Shown here in pieces: positions 34,849 through 44,230 of a stretch of DNA of 64,000 bases (positions are counted from its first letter, which is position 1; the number at the start of each line of letters is the position of its first letter). Origin of the DNA: an uncultured Clostridia bacterium. Its GTDB lineage: Bacteria; Bacillota; Clostridia; Christensenellales; Borkfalkiaceae. The DNA lies in NCBI GenBank assembly GCA_944338165.1, contig CALVLN010000005.1:1-64000 (forward strand). Direction: 5' to 3'. A program made the translations under genes and the position numbers. A model generated the notes under the pieces. That model saw nothing but the letters and a program-made list of their open reading frames with translations, had not been told where the DNA came from and made no database searches.

Positions 34849-37800
34849 TCAGAATTCCACCGTGCCTTCGTAGATCTTGGAGACGTTGCCCGTCAACGTT
34901 ACCGTGCCGTCCTTGTGGTAGACGACGAACAGATCCCCGCCCTTCACCTTGACGGTGATCTCGGTATCGTACGGGCAGAAGCCGTTGAGGACGCAGGCGA
35001 CCGCCGCGGCGGATGCGCCCGTGCCGCACGCCATCGTCTCGCCGTTGCCGCGCTCCCAGACGCGCATCTTGACGGTCGTCTCGTTGACGACGCGGATGAA
35101 TTCCACGTTGGTGCGCTGCGGGAAGTAACGGCTGGTCTCGATGGCGGGCCCCAGCGTTTCCACGGGGACGTCGTCCACCTTGTCGCAGAAGATGACGCAG
35201 TGCGGGTTGCCGAGGTTGACGAGCGTCACCTTGTATTCCTTCCCGTTGATCTCCATGGGCTGGCCGACGATCTTATCCCCCTTCCAGACGGACGGGATCT
35301 TCTCGCCGCGCAGTTCGGCTTTGCCGAGGTCGGCGCTCGCCGAAGTGACGACGCCGCCGAAGGAATAGACGCTGACTTCTTTGACGCCGCTGTTCGTCTC
35401 GATGGACATCTGTTCCTTGGGGACGATGCCGCTCTCATAGAGGTACTTGGCGACGCAGCGGATGGCGTTGCCCGCGATTTGCCCTTCGCTGCCGTCCTGA
35501 TTGAAGATGCGCATCCTGGCGTCCGCGCATTCCGACTTCTGCATGACGACGAGCCCGTCGCCGCCGATGCCGAAATGGCGGTCGGCAAAGTTGACGGCGA
35601 GCGATTCGGGGCAGGTGATCCTGCCTTCCATATCCTCGAAGTAAATGTAATCGTTGCCGCACGACTGCATCTTGACGAAGGAAAGCGCCGTCTTTTTGGT
35701 GCGCAGATCGTTGATATCCACGAGCTCGGTGTTATATTCCGTAAACTTGCTGGCGATGATGTCGCACAGCGCGTTTGCCGTATCCAGCGAGGTGAGCACG
35801 GTGATGCCGAGCAGGATGGCGTGGTGATGCAGTTCGATATAGTCGGCAATGGAGTCTACGTCCGTCTTGCCCGTATAGATGATGTAATCGATCTTGCCCT
35901 CGTCCATGAGGCCCGAGACCTGTTTGGTCGCTTTCAGGCGGTCGACGACGGTGACGTCGATGCCGAGATCGGAGATGACTTTGGCGGTGCCCGCCGTGGC
36001 GTACAGCGTACAGCCGAGGTCGGCAAACTTCTTGGCGATGGAGACGATCTCGAATTTATCCTGGTCGTTTACGGTGAAATATACGCCGACGGGACGGGCC
36101 TTGGTGGGATGGCACATCTTGAATCCCGCCGAGACGAGCCCCTTAAAGAGCGCTTCTTCGATGGTCTTGCCGATGCCGAGCACTTCGCCCGTCGACTTCA
36201 TCTCCGGGCCGAGCTGGGAGTTGACGTCGTTGAGTTTTTCAAAGCTGAACACGGGCACTTTGACGGCGACGTAGGGCGAATTGGGGTACAGCCCGGTGCC
36301 GAAGCCGAGTTTTTTGAGCTTTGCCCCCACCATGATCTTGGTGGCGAGTTCCACCATGGGAACGCCCGTCACCTTGGAGATATACGGGATGGTGCGCGAT
36401 GCGCGCGGGTTGACCTCGATGACGTAGAGGCGGTTCTGGTAGATGAGGTACTGGATGTTGATGAGCCCCTTCGTCTTCAATGAGAGCGCCAGCTGCGTGG
36501 AGACTTCCACGATCTTTTTCAGCATGGCGTCGCTGAGATGATACGGAGGATACACCGCGATGGAGTCGCCCGAATGCACGCCCGCGCGCTCGATGTGCTG
36601 CATGATGCCCGGGATGAGCACGTCGGTGCCGTCGGAAATGGCGTCGACTTCAAGCTCGGTGCCCATGAGGTATTTGTCGCAGAGCACGGGGTTTTCGATG
36701 TGCTGGGCGAGGATGACGTCCATATAGCGGGAAATGTCGTTTTCCGTGAAGGCGATGGTCATGTTCTGCCCGCCGATGACGTAAGACGGGCGCAGGAGAA
36801 CGGGATAGCCGAGCGTTTCCGCCGCGCGGATCGCCTCTTCCTTGGTCATGACGGTCAATCCCTTCGGCCGTGCGATGTGGAAGCGTTCCAGAAGTTCGTC
36901 GAAGCGCTCGCGGTCCTCCGCCATGTCGACGGAATCGGCGCTCGTGCCGAGGATGCGCACCCCCTTCTTGTCGAGATATCCGCACAGTTTGATGGCGGTC
37001 TGCCCGCCGAAGGTGATGACGACGCCGTACGGCTTTTCCACGTCGATGACGTTCTGCACGTCTTCGGGCGTCAGCGATTCAAAGTACAGCCTGTCCGCCG
37101 TATCGAAGTCGGTGGAGACCGTCTCGGGGTTGTTGTTGATGATGATGACCTCATACCCGAGCTGCTTGAGCGTCCAGACGCAATGCACGGAAGAATAATC
37201 GAACTCGATGCCCTGCCCGATGCGGATGGGCCCCGAACCGATGACGATGATGCGCTTTTTCTTGCTGTTTTTGACGAAGGGAAGCGCCTCGTCGTGATCG
37301 GGTTCGTCGTAAGTCGAATAGAAATACGGCGTCTTGGCGGAGAACTCCGCGGCACAGGTATCGACCATCTTGAAGACGGCGCGGCGGTGCGGCGGCAGCT
37401 TTTCGCCCGAGAAGCGCGAGAGCGCCTGATCGGGATAGCCGAGTTTCTTACCTTTCAGATACTGCGCGCGGGTGAGCTTTTTGCCCGCGATCTCCCGCTC
37501 GAACTCGCAGAGATTTTTAAGTTTGCAGAGGAACCACTCGTCGATCTTGGTGACGGCGTAAATCTCGTCGACGGAGATGCCGCGTTTTAAGGCGGCGTAT
37601 ACGGCGAACAGGCGCTCGTCCGTCATTTTGCCGATCTCCGCGCGCAGCTCCTCCTGCGTCATGTCCGCAAACTTGGGATGATTCAGGGTATCCAGCCCGA
37701 TCTCCGCGCCGCGCACCGCCTTCATGATCGCCTGTTCGAAGGAAGTGCCGATCGCCATGACCTCGCCCGTCGCCTTCATGCGGGAGCCGAGCTCGCGCTT

Positions 37801-38904
37801 GGCGTACAGGAATTTATCAAACGGCCACTTGGGGAGCTTGACGACCACGTAGTCGATGGCAGGCTCGAAGCAGGCGTACGTTTTGCCCGTGACGTCGTTG
37901 CGGATCTCGTCCAGCGTATAGCCCAGAGCGATCTTGGTGGCAACTTTAGCGATGGGATATCCCGTCGCCTTGCTCGCGAGCGCCGAGGAACGGGACACGC
38001 GGGGGTTGACCTCGATGACGGCGTATTCAAAACTGTCCGGATGCAGGGCGAACTGGCAGTTGCAGCCGCCCTCGATGCCGAGTTCCGTGATGATGTTGAG
38101 GGACGCCGTGCGCAGCATCTGATATTCCTTGTCGGAGAGCGTCAGACAGGGCGCGACGACGATGGAGTCGCCCGTGTGGATGCCGACGGGATCGACGTTT
38201 TCCATGGAGCAGACGGTGATGACGTTGCCTGCACCGTCGCGCAGCACTTCAAATTCGATCTCCTTCCAGCCGCCGATGTATTTTTCGATGAGCACCTGCG
38301 TGATGGGAGAAAGCATGAGCCCGTTGTGAGAGATGAGGCGCAGCTCCTCCTCGTCATGCGCGACGCCGCCGCCCGCGCCGCCCAGCGTGAAGGCGGGGCG
38401 CACGATGACGGGATAGCCGAGCTTGTCCGCGATCGCCACGCACTCCTCCACCGTATAGGCGATGTCGGAAGGGACGACGGGCTGGCCGATCTTCTGCATG
38501 GTCTCCTTGAAGAGCTCGCGATCCTCCGCGCGGTCGATCGCGTCGAGCTTCGTGCCGATGAGCTTGACGCCCCATTCGTCGAGGAAGCCGTCCTTGGCGA
38601 GCTTGCAGCCGAGCGTAAGCCCCGTCTGCCCGCCGAGCGAGGCGAGCAGGGAATCCGGCCGTTCCTTGATGATGATGCGCTTGAGCGTATCTTCGGTGAG
38701 CGGCTCGAGATAGATCTCGTCCGCAAGCATGTTATCCGTCATGATGGTGGCGGGGTTGGAGTTGCAGAGGACGACGTTGACGCCCGCATCCTTGAGCACG
38801 CGGCACGCCTGCGCGCCCGCGTAGTCAAATTCCGCCGCCTGCCCGATGACGATGGGCCCGGACCCGATCACGAGTACTTTTTTGATATCACTTCTCTTCG
38901 GCAT
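34849..38904 (-). CDS. carB: Carbamoyl-phosphate synthase large subunit fused to DapF
   Basis: 1351 residues in one open frame. Residues 1-1072 form a complete CarB: two ATP-grasp halves (each with a GSGPI(V/R)IGQ start) and the C-terminal allosteric domain ending in NTELVDINDL. Residues 1073-1351 (34849-35688) are a whole diaminopimelate epimerase-like domain with no linker. In that domain the first catalytic Cys is Ala1144 (IAGNAIRC instead of CGN), the second, Cys1293, is kept in ACGTGA, and a new Cys1082 stands in SCGND. CarB function with CarA is secure. Epimerase activity is doubtful, and an intact dapF lies at 57947-58786. carB overlaps carA by 17 bases. Confidence 0.93.
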   Translation of the reverse strand: MPKRSDIKKVLVIGSGPIVIGQAAEFDYAGAQACRVLKDAGVNVVLCNSNPATIMTDNMLADEIYLEPLTEDTLKRIIIKERPDSLLASLGGQTGLTLGCKLAKDGFLDEWGVKLIGTKLDAIDRAEDRELFKETMQKIGQPVVPSDIAYTVEECVAIADKLGYPVIVRPAFTLGGAGGGVAHDEEELRLISHNGLMLSPITQVLIEKYIGGWKEIEFEVLRDGAGNVITVCSMENVDPVGIHTGDSIVVAPCLTLSDKEYQMLRTASLNIITELGIEGGCNCQFALHPDSFEYAVIEVNPRVSRSSALASKATGYPIAKVATKIALGYTLDEIRNDVTGKTYACFEPAIDYVVVKLPKWPFDKFLYAKRELGSRMKATGEVMAIGTSFEQAIMKAVRGAEIGLDTLNHPKFADMTQEELRAEIGKMTDERLFAVYAALKRGISVDEIYAVTKIDEWFLCKLKNLCEFEREIAGKKLTRAQYLKGKKLGYPDQALSRFSGEKLPPHRRAVFKMVDTCAAEFSAKTPYFYSTYDEPDHDEALPFVKNSKKKRIIVIGSGPIRIGQGIEFDYSSVHCVWTLKQLGYEVIIINNNPETVSTDFDTADRLYFESLTPEDVQNVIDVEKPYGVVITFGGQTAIKLCGYLDKKGVRILGTSADSVDMAEDRERFDELLERFHIARPKGLTVMTKEEAIRAAETLGYPVLLRPSYVIGGQNMTIAFTENDISRYMDVILAQHIENPVLCDKYLMGTELEVDAISDGTDVLIPGIMQHIERAGVHSGDSIAVYPPYHLSDAMLKKIVEVSTQLALSLKTKGLINIQYLIYQNRLYVIEVNPRASRTIPYISKVTGVPMVELATKIMVGAKLKKLGFGTGLYPNSPYVAVKVPVFSFEKLNDVNSQLGPEMKSTGEVLGIGKTIEEALFKGLVSAGFKMCHPTKARPVGVYFTVNDQDKFEIVSIAKKFADLGCTLYATAGTAKVISDLGIDVTVVDRLKATKQVSGLMDEGKIDYIIYTGKTDVDSIADYIELHHHAILLGITVLTSLDTANALCDIIASKFTEYNTELVDINDLRTKKTALSFVKMQSCGNDYIYFEDMEGRITCPESLAVNFADRHFGIGGDGLVVMQKSECADARMRIFNQDGSEGQIAGNAIRCVAKYLYESGIVPKEQMSIETNSGVKEVSVYSFGGVVTSASADLGKAELRGEKIPSVWKGDKIVGQPMEINGKEYKVTLVNLGNPHCVIFCDKVDDVPVETLGPAIETSRYFPQRTNVEFIRVVNETTVKMRVWERGNGETMACGTGASAAAVACVLNGFCPYDTEITVKVKGGDLFVVYHKDGTVTLTGNVSKIYEGTVEF

Positions 38905-39970
38905 TTTCTTTCTCCTTCTTCATGCTCCCGATGAACTTGTCAAACAGGAAGTTTGCATCGTGCGGGCCGCCGCACGCCTCGGGATGGAACTGCACCGTAA
39001 AGGCGTTCACGGACGGATAGTCGACGCCCTCGCACGTCCCGTCGTTGCCGTTGACGAAGGTGAGTTCCCCCATCCCCTTCACCGATTCGCTCACCACTTC
39101 ATAGCCGTGGTTCTGCGAGGAGATGAACACTTTGCCCGTCTTCAGATCTTTTACGGGCTGGTTGGCGCCGCGGTGGCCGTACTTCATCTTGCGCGTCTGC
39201 CCGCCCATCGCGAGGGCGAACAGCTGATGCCCGAGGCAGATGCCGAAGATGGGCTTTTTGCCGATCAGCCGGCGGATGGTCTCGATGACCTCCGTATTCT
39301 CCGCGGGATCGCCGGGGCCGTTGGCAAGCATGATCCCGTCGGGGGAAAGCGCGAGCACCTCGTCCGCCGTAAAGGAGGCGGGCACCTCGATGACGCGGCA
39401 GCCCCGCCGCACGAGTTCGCGCACGATGTTCTGTTTGGCGCCGAAATCGAAGAGCACGACGCGCAGGCCGTTTTCCTCCCCCGATTCGCGCACTTTGCCC
39501 GAAGAGACCGCCGCCACGGCGCCCTTCACGCGGTATTCTCTGAGCGCGGTGAAGTCGGTGACGGGTTTGAAGGTGATGGCGGCGTTCATGACGCCCGCCT
39601 CGCGCACGATACGCGTGAGCTCGCGCGTGTCCACGCCCCAGACGGCGGGGATCCCCTGTTCTTTGAGGAATCGCTCCAGCGTCATCTCGCAGCGGAAGTT
39701 GGAGGGAGCGTCGCATTTTTCGCGCACGATGTACGCCGTCAGCCAGCACTTCTTGCTCTCCTTGTCCGAAAGGATGATGCCGTAATTGCCGATGAGCGGG
39801 AACGTCTGCGCGACGATCTGGCCGTAATAGCTCGGGTCGGTGAGCGTTTCGATATAGCCCGTCATGCCCGTGGTGAACACGAGCTCGCCGAGCGCTTCCT
39901 TGTCTGCGCCGAAGGAATAGCCTTCGAACACCTTGCCGTTTTCCAGCGTAATGTAAACTTTTTTCTCCAT
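38888..39970 (-). CDS. carA: Carbamoyl-phosphate synthase small subunit
   Basis: Glutaminase subunit supplying ammonia to CarB. 360 residues, class I amidotransferase with the nucleophile in FGICLGHQLFALAMGG and the His/Glu pair in VQFHPEA. Its place directly after argF indicates an arginine-dedicated enzyme. The gap to argF is 19 bases. Confidence 0.95.
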   Translation of the reverse strand: MEKKVYITLENGKVFEGYSFGADKEALGELVFTTGMTGYIETLTDPSYYGQIVAQTFPLIGNYGIILSDKESKKCWLTAYIVREKCDAPSNFRCEMTLERFLKEQGIPAVWGVDTRELTRIVREAGVMNAAITFKPVTDFTALREYRVKGAVAAVSSGKVRESGEENGLRVVLFDFGAKQNIVRELVRRGCRVIEVPASFTADEVLALSPDGIMLANGPGDPAENTEVIETIRRLIGKKPIFGICLGHQLFALAMGGQTRKMKYGHRGANQPVKDLKTGKVFISSQNHGYEVVSESVKGMGELTFVNGNDGTCEGVDYPSVNAFTVQFHPEACGGPHDANFLFDKFIGSMKKEKENAEEK

Positions 39971-39989
39971 GCGTGACCTTCCGTACCGT

Positions 39990-40892
39990 TTATTTCATGA
40001 GCTTGCACATGACAGCTTTTTGCGCGTGCAGACGGTTTTCCGCCTCCTCGAAGATCTCCCCCGCGTGCGCCTCGAAGACGTCCGCCGTGATCTCCTCACC
40101 GCGGTGCGCGGGCAGGCAGTGCAGCACCATCGCGTCTTTTTTGGCGGCCTTCATGAGCGTTCCGTTGATCTGATACCCCGCAAACGCCTTGACGCGGCGC
40201 GCCTTCTCCTCTTCCTGCCCCATCGAAGCCCAGACGTCGGTATAGAGCACGTCGGCGCCCTCCGCCGCCTCGCCCACGTCCTGCGTCACCGTCACGTCGC
40301 CGTTTTCCTTGCCCCAGGCGACGAGGTCGGCATCCGGCTCGTACCCCGCCGGGCAGGCGATGGAAAAACGCATGCCCATCCTGACGGCGCCGACGAGGAG
40401 CGAATTCGCCATGTTGTTGCCGTCGCCCACAAAGCAGAGCTTGAGGCCGCGGAAGGAGCCCTTGACCTCGCGGATGGTCATGAGGTCGGCGAGCACCTGG
40501 CAGGGATGGCAGTAATCCGTGAGCCCGTTGATGACGGGGATGCTGCCGAAACGCGCAAAATCCTCGACTTCCTGCTGGGCAAACGTGCGGATCATCAATC
40601 CGTCGAGATATCGCGAGAGGACACGCGCGGTATCCTCCACCGGTTCGCCGCGCCCGATCTGCAAATCGCGGTTGGAAAGGAAGAGCGCGCAGCCGCCGAG
40701 TTCGTACATGCCCGCCTCAAAGGAGACGCGCGTGCGCGTGGATGACTTCTGAAAGATCATGCCCAGTTTTTTGCCCTGCAGATACGGGTGAAACACGCCG
40801 TTCTTGCGCTCGTATTTGAGCTGGTCGGCAAGGTTCAGGATGGTCAGGATCTCTTCGCGCCCGAGATCGCCGAGTTTCAACAGATGTTTCAT
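39990..40892 (-). CDS. argF: Ornithine carbamoyltransferase ArgF
   Basis: Makes citrulline from ornithine and carbamoyl phosphate. 300 residues; carbamoyl-phosphate loop SSTRTRVSFE, ornithine-side HCLPAHRGEEI. Overlaps argD by 4 bases and precedes carA, so the two substrates are made by neighbours. Confidence 0.95.
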   Translation of the reverse strand: MKHLLKLGDLGREEILTILNLADQLKYERKNGVFHPYLQGKKLGMIFQKSSTRTRVSFEAGMYELGGCALFLSNRDLQIGRGEPVEDTARVLSRYLDGLMIRTFAQQEVEDFARFGSIPVINGLTDYCHPCQVLADLMTIREVKGSFRGLKLCFVGDGNNMANSLLVGAVRMGMRFSIACPAGYEPDADLVAWGKENGDVTVTQDVGEAAEGADVLYTDVWASMGQEEEKARRVKAFAGYQINGTLMKAAKKDAMVLHCLPAHRGEEITADVFEAHAGEIFEEAENRLHAQKAVMCKLMK

Positions 40893-42055
40893 TTTTTAAG
40901 TACCTCGCTTAATATCGTAAGACCTTCGTCCATTTCCGTCTTGCTGACGGTGAGCGGCGGCAGGAGCCGCACCTTATCGTGCGCGGTGAGCACGAGCAGC
41001 CCGCGCCGCAGGCATTCCGCCGCCACCTGCTTGGGCGGGAACCGGGTGGAAAGCCCGATCATCATGCCCAGCCCCGTCACTTCCTCCACGCCTTCCATGC
41101 CGCCGAGCTTGGCGCGCAGATAGGCGGCCTTCCCCTTGACTTCCAGCAAAAAATCCCTGTCGAGCCGCTCCATGACGTAACAGCCCGCGGCGCAGGATAC
41201 GGGATTTCCGCCGAACGTCGAACCGTGATCGCCCGCCTTCAACGTGTGTTCCGTCTTCTCAAAGAAGAGGCAGGCGCCGATGGGAAGCCCGCCCGCGAGC
41301 CCCTTCGCCGTGGTGACGATGTCGGGCGAGATGCCGTATTGTTCATAGGCGTACAGCGTGCCCGTGCGGCCGTTCCCGGATTGCACCTCGTCGCAGACGA
41401 GCAGGATATCTCGCTCCTTGCAGAACGCCGCGAGCGCCTGCACGAACGCCGCGTCGAGCGCCCGCACGCCGCCCTCCCCCTGCACGGGTTCGATGATGAC
41501 GGCGCAGGCGTCCCGCCCGCACGCCGCTTTCACCGAGGAAAGCGTCGCCTCCGCATAGGAGACGCCTGGCACGAACGGCCCGAAATAGCGGTGGAACTCC
41601 TCCTGCCCCGTCGCGGTGAGCGTGAACAGCGTGCGCCCGTGGAAGCTCCCCTTCAGGGAGACGATGCGCGATCTGCCCTCGCCGTATTTTTCAAAGGAAT
41701 ATTTGCGCGCGGCTTTGAGCGCGCACTCGTTGGCTTCCCCGCCCGAGTTGGAAAAGAAGACGCGTTTTGCCCCCGTCTTTTCGCAGAGGAGCCGCGCCAG
41801 CCTGACCTGCGGTTCCGCATAGTAATAGTTGGAGACGTGCTGGATCTTGTTGAGCTGGTCGATGACCGCCCGTTTCCAGCCCTCGTCCCCCACGCCGAAG
41901 ACGTTGGTCGCGATGCCCGCGCCGAAGTCGATGTATTGCGTTCCGTCCGCGCCGAGAAGCGTCGCGTTGCTGCCGCCGACGAGGGCGACGGGAAAACGCG
42001 CGTACGTTTCCGCCAGATATTCGCGGTCCAGCCGTTCGATCTCTTCAAATTGCAT
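40889..42055 (-). CDS. argD: Acetylornithine aminotransferase ArgD
   Basis: Class III PLP aminotransferase. 388 residues; PLP Lys in TTAKGLAGGLPIGA, phosphate-side NSGGEANE. A 40-base gap to argB holds a terminator-like hairpin, so expression of argD and the genes after it may be lower than argB. Confidence 0.94.
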   Translation of the reverse strand: MQFEEIERLDREYLAETYARFPVALVGGSNATLLGADGTQYIDFGAGIATNVFGVGDEGWKRAVIDQLNKIQHVSNYYYAEPQVRLARLLCEKTGAKRVFFSNSGGEANECALKAARKYSFEKYGEGRSRIVSLKGSFHGRTLFTLTATGQEEFHRYFGPFVPGVSYAEATLSSVKAACGRDACAVIIEPVQGEGGVRALDAAFVQALAAFCKERDILLVCDEVQSGNGRTGTLYAYEQYGISPDIVTTAKGLAGGLPIGACLFFEKTEHTLKAGDHGSTFGGNPVSCAAGCYVMERLDRDFLLEVKGKAAYLRAKLGGMEGVEEVTGLGMMIGLSTRFPPKQVAAECLRRGLLVLTAHDKVRLLPPLTVSKTEMDEGLTILSEVLKK

Positions 42056-42075
42056 AGAAAAAAGTCCTCGACTGT

Positions 42076-42101
42076 AAAAAAGACTGATGCTAAGATCAGT
42101 C
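42076..42101 (-). terminator. Terminator-like hairpin inside the arg operon
   Basis: Minus strand GACTGAT (42101-42095), 6-base loop, ATCAGTC (42088-42082), then T6 (42081-42076). The argB stop codon TGA lies inside the left arm. The stem is short and AT-moderate, so partial termination is more likely than a full stop. Confidence 0.6.
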
Positions 42102-42953
42102 GCCTTTTACAAACATTGTCCCCATCCCTTCGTCCGAAAGAAGTTCGAGCAAAACGGAATGGGCAACGCGGCCATCCGTGATGAACACGCGGTTGACGCC
42201 GCGGCGGATCGCCTCTTTGCAGCAGTTGATTTTGGGGACCATCCCGCCCGAAATGATGCCCTCCTTGACGAGGGACGGGATGTCGGAAACGTACACCTTT
42301 TTGATGAGGCTGCTTTCGTCGTCCTTATCCTGCAGGAGCCCGCGGATATCCGTCATCAAAATGAGGCTCTCCGCTTTGAGCGCCCCGGCGATGGCGGACG
42401 CCGCCGTATCGGCGTTGACGTTGTAGATGTTGCCGACGTTGTCGTATCCCACCGAAGAAATGACGGGGATATAGCCCGCGTTCAGGCAGTCGTCGATGAT
42501 CTCCGTATTGACGGAAACGATCTTACCCACGAACCCGAGGGCTTCGCTTTCCTTTTCGCAGAGGAGCAGGTTGCCGTCCATGCCGCACAGACCGACGGCC
42601 TTATCGCCCATGGCGCCGAGCATGTGTACGAGCGATTTGTTCACTTTGCCCGCAAGCACCATCCGCACGACTTCCGCCGTCTCTTCGTCCGTGTAGCGCA
42701 GGCCGTTGACGAATTTGGACTCGATCCCCATGCGCGAAAGCGTCTGGGAGATCTCCGGCCCTCCGCCGTGCACGAGCACGACTTTGATACCCACGCAGTG
42801 CAGGATGGTCAGATCGCGCATGACCGACCAGCGCAGCTCGTCGGTGAGCATGGCGTTGCCGCCGTATTTGATGACCAAAACCTTGTTCTGGTATTTTTTG
42901 ATATAGGGCATCGCCTCGAGGAGGACTTCTGCCTGTTGCTTTTTATCCAACAT
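42096..42953 (-). CDS. argB: Acetylglutamate kinase ArgB
   Basis: Phosphorylates N-acetylglutamate, usually the arginine-inhibited step. 285 residues; VLVIKYGGNAM near the N-terminus, VLVHGGGPEIS, and a C-terminal GMVPKINCCKEA block. The N-terminal helix extension (about 20 residues) resembles arginine-sensitive forms. Adjacent to argJ with a one-base overlap. Confidence 0.95.
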   Translation of the reverse strand: MLDKKQQAEVLLEAMPYIKKYQNKVLVIKYGGNAMLTDELRWSVMRDLTILHCVGIKVVLVHGGGPEISQTLSRMGIESKFVNGLRYTDEETAEVVRMVLAGKVNKSLVHMLGAMGDKAVGLCGMDGNLLLCEKESEALGFVGKIVSVNTEIIDDCLNAGYIPVISSVGYDNVGNIYNVNADTAASAIAGALKAESLILMTDIRGLLQDKDDESSLIKKVYVSDIPSLVKEGIISGGMVPKINCCKEAIRRGVNRVFITDGRVAHSVLLELLSDEGMGTMFVKGD

Positions 42954-44176
42954 CAGGTTCTGTAATCTCCGTTGATCTTGACGTATTCATAGGTGAGGTC
43001 GCACCCCCACGCCGTCGCCTTGCAGCGCCCGTCGCGTAAGGTCACCTCGATGACGATCTCCTCTTCCGAAAGCACTTTTTTGGCATGTTCTTCGGAAAAC
43101 TCCACGCCGCGCCCCTCTTTGCAGACGGGAAGTTCGCCCGCCGCAGAGCGGAAGGTGACGGCGACGTGCGAGACGTCCATCTTCGCGCCCGAATACCCGA
43201 GCGCGCAGAGCACCCTGCCCCAGTTGGCGTCCGCCCCGAACATCGCGGCCTTTAAAAGCGGCGAGTTGATGACGGATTTTGCGGCGAGGCGCGCGTCGTT
43301 TACGCTGCGCGCCCCCGTTACCCTGCATTCGATGAGCTTGGTCGCGCCCTCTCCGTCGCGGGCGATCATGCGGCACATGGCGGTCGTCACCGCGTTGAGC
43401 GCGCGGCAGAACGCCTTGAAATCGGCATTCGCCTCCGCGATCTCCGCATTGCCCGCAAGGCCGCTCGCCATCACGCAGAGCGTATCGTTCGTCGACGTGT
43501 CGCGGTCGACGCTGACCATATTCAGCGATTTTTTCACGTCCGCGGAGAGCGCTTTCTGCAGCATGGCGGGCGAGATCTTGCAGTCGGTGGTGACGAACAT
43601 GAGCATGGTCGCCATATTCGGGCAGATCATCCCCACGCCCTTGGCGATGGCGCCGATGCGGCATTCCTTGCCGCCCGCGCGGAACCGGAAGGCGATCTCT
43701 TTGGAAACGGTATCCGTCGTCATGATGGCTTCCGCCGCCGCGGTGCTGCCGTCCGCGTCCCCGTTCAGCCCCGCGCAGAGCGCCTGCATGCCGCCCGCGA
43801 CGGGCTCCAGGGAAAGCTTCTGCCCGATGACGCCCGTGGAGGCGACGACGACGTCCTCTGCGGGAATGCCCGTATGCGCTTCCACGAGCTTACACATGCC
43901 TTCCGCAATGCGCTCGCCCCCTTCGTTGCAGGTGTTGGCGTTGCCGCTGTTGACGATGACCGCCCGGGCATAGCCGTCCTTCACGTGTTCTTTGGTGACG
44001 AGGATGGGCGCGCCCTTGACGAGGTTGGTGGTATAGACGCACGCCGTCGCGCAGCGCACGTCGGCGACGATGAGCGCGAGGTCCTTCTTGCTCTTGTTTT
44101 TGCGGATCCCGCAATGCACGCCGTTCGCGCGGAACCCGAGGGGCGCGCAGACGCCCCCTTCGATCTTAGTTATCAT
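42953..44176 (-). CDS. argJ: Bifunctional ornithine acetyltransferase ArgJ
   Basis: Recycles the acetyl group from acetylornithine to glutamate; the precursor cleaves itself into two chains at a Thr in the IMTTDT motif. 407 residues from ATG 44176. No argA-type synthase is seen, so ArgJ probably also makes acetylglutamate. It has its own promoter at 44202-44230 in addition to the operon promoter. The longer open frame upstream overlaps that promoter and is not used. Confidence 0.94.
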   Translation of the reverse strand: MITKIEGGVCAPLGFRANGVHCGIRKNKSKKDLALIVADVRCATACVYTTNLVKGAPILVTKEHVKDGYARAVIVNSGNANTCNEGGERIAEGMCKLVEAHTGIPAEDVVVASTGVIGQKLSLEPVAGGMQALCAGLNGDADGSTAAAEAIMTTDTVSKEIAFRFRAGGKECRIGAIAKGVGMICPNMATMLMFVTTDCKISPAMLQKALSADVKKSLNMVSVDRDTSTNDTLCVMASGLAGNAEIAEANADFKAFCRALNAVTTAMCRMIARDGEGATKLIECRVTGARSVNDARLAAKSVINSPLLKAAMFGADANWGRVLCALGYSGAKMDVSHVAVTFRSAAGELPVCKEGRGVEFSEEHAKKVLSEEEIVIEVTLRDGRCKATAWGCDLTYEYVKINGDYRT

Positions 44177-44201
44177 GTATCCGATTTTCCTGATTTTACT
44201 G

Positions 44202-44230
44202 ATTATATCATACTCCCGCGCCTTCGTCAA
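44202..44230 (-). promoter_or_regulatory. Internal promoter for argJ
   Basis: Minus strand TTGACG (44230-44225), 17-bp spacer, TATAAT (44207-44202), at the very end of argC. Confidence 0.75.
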
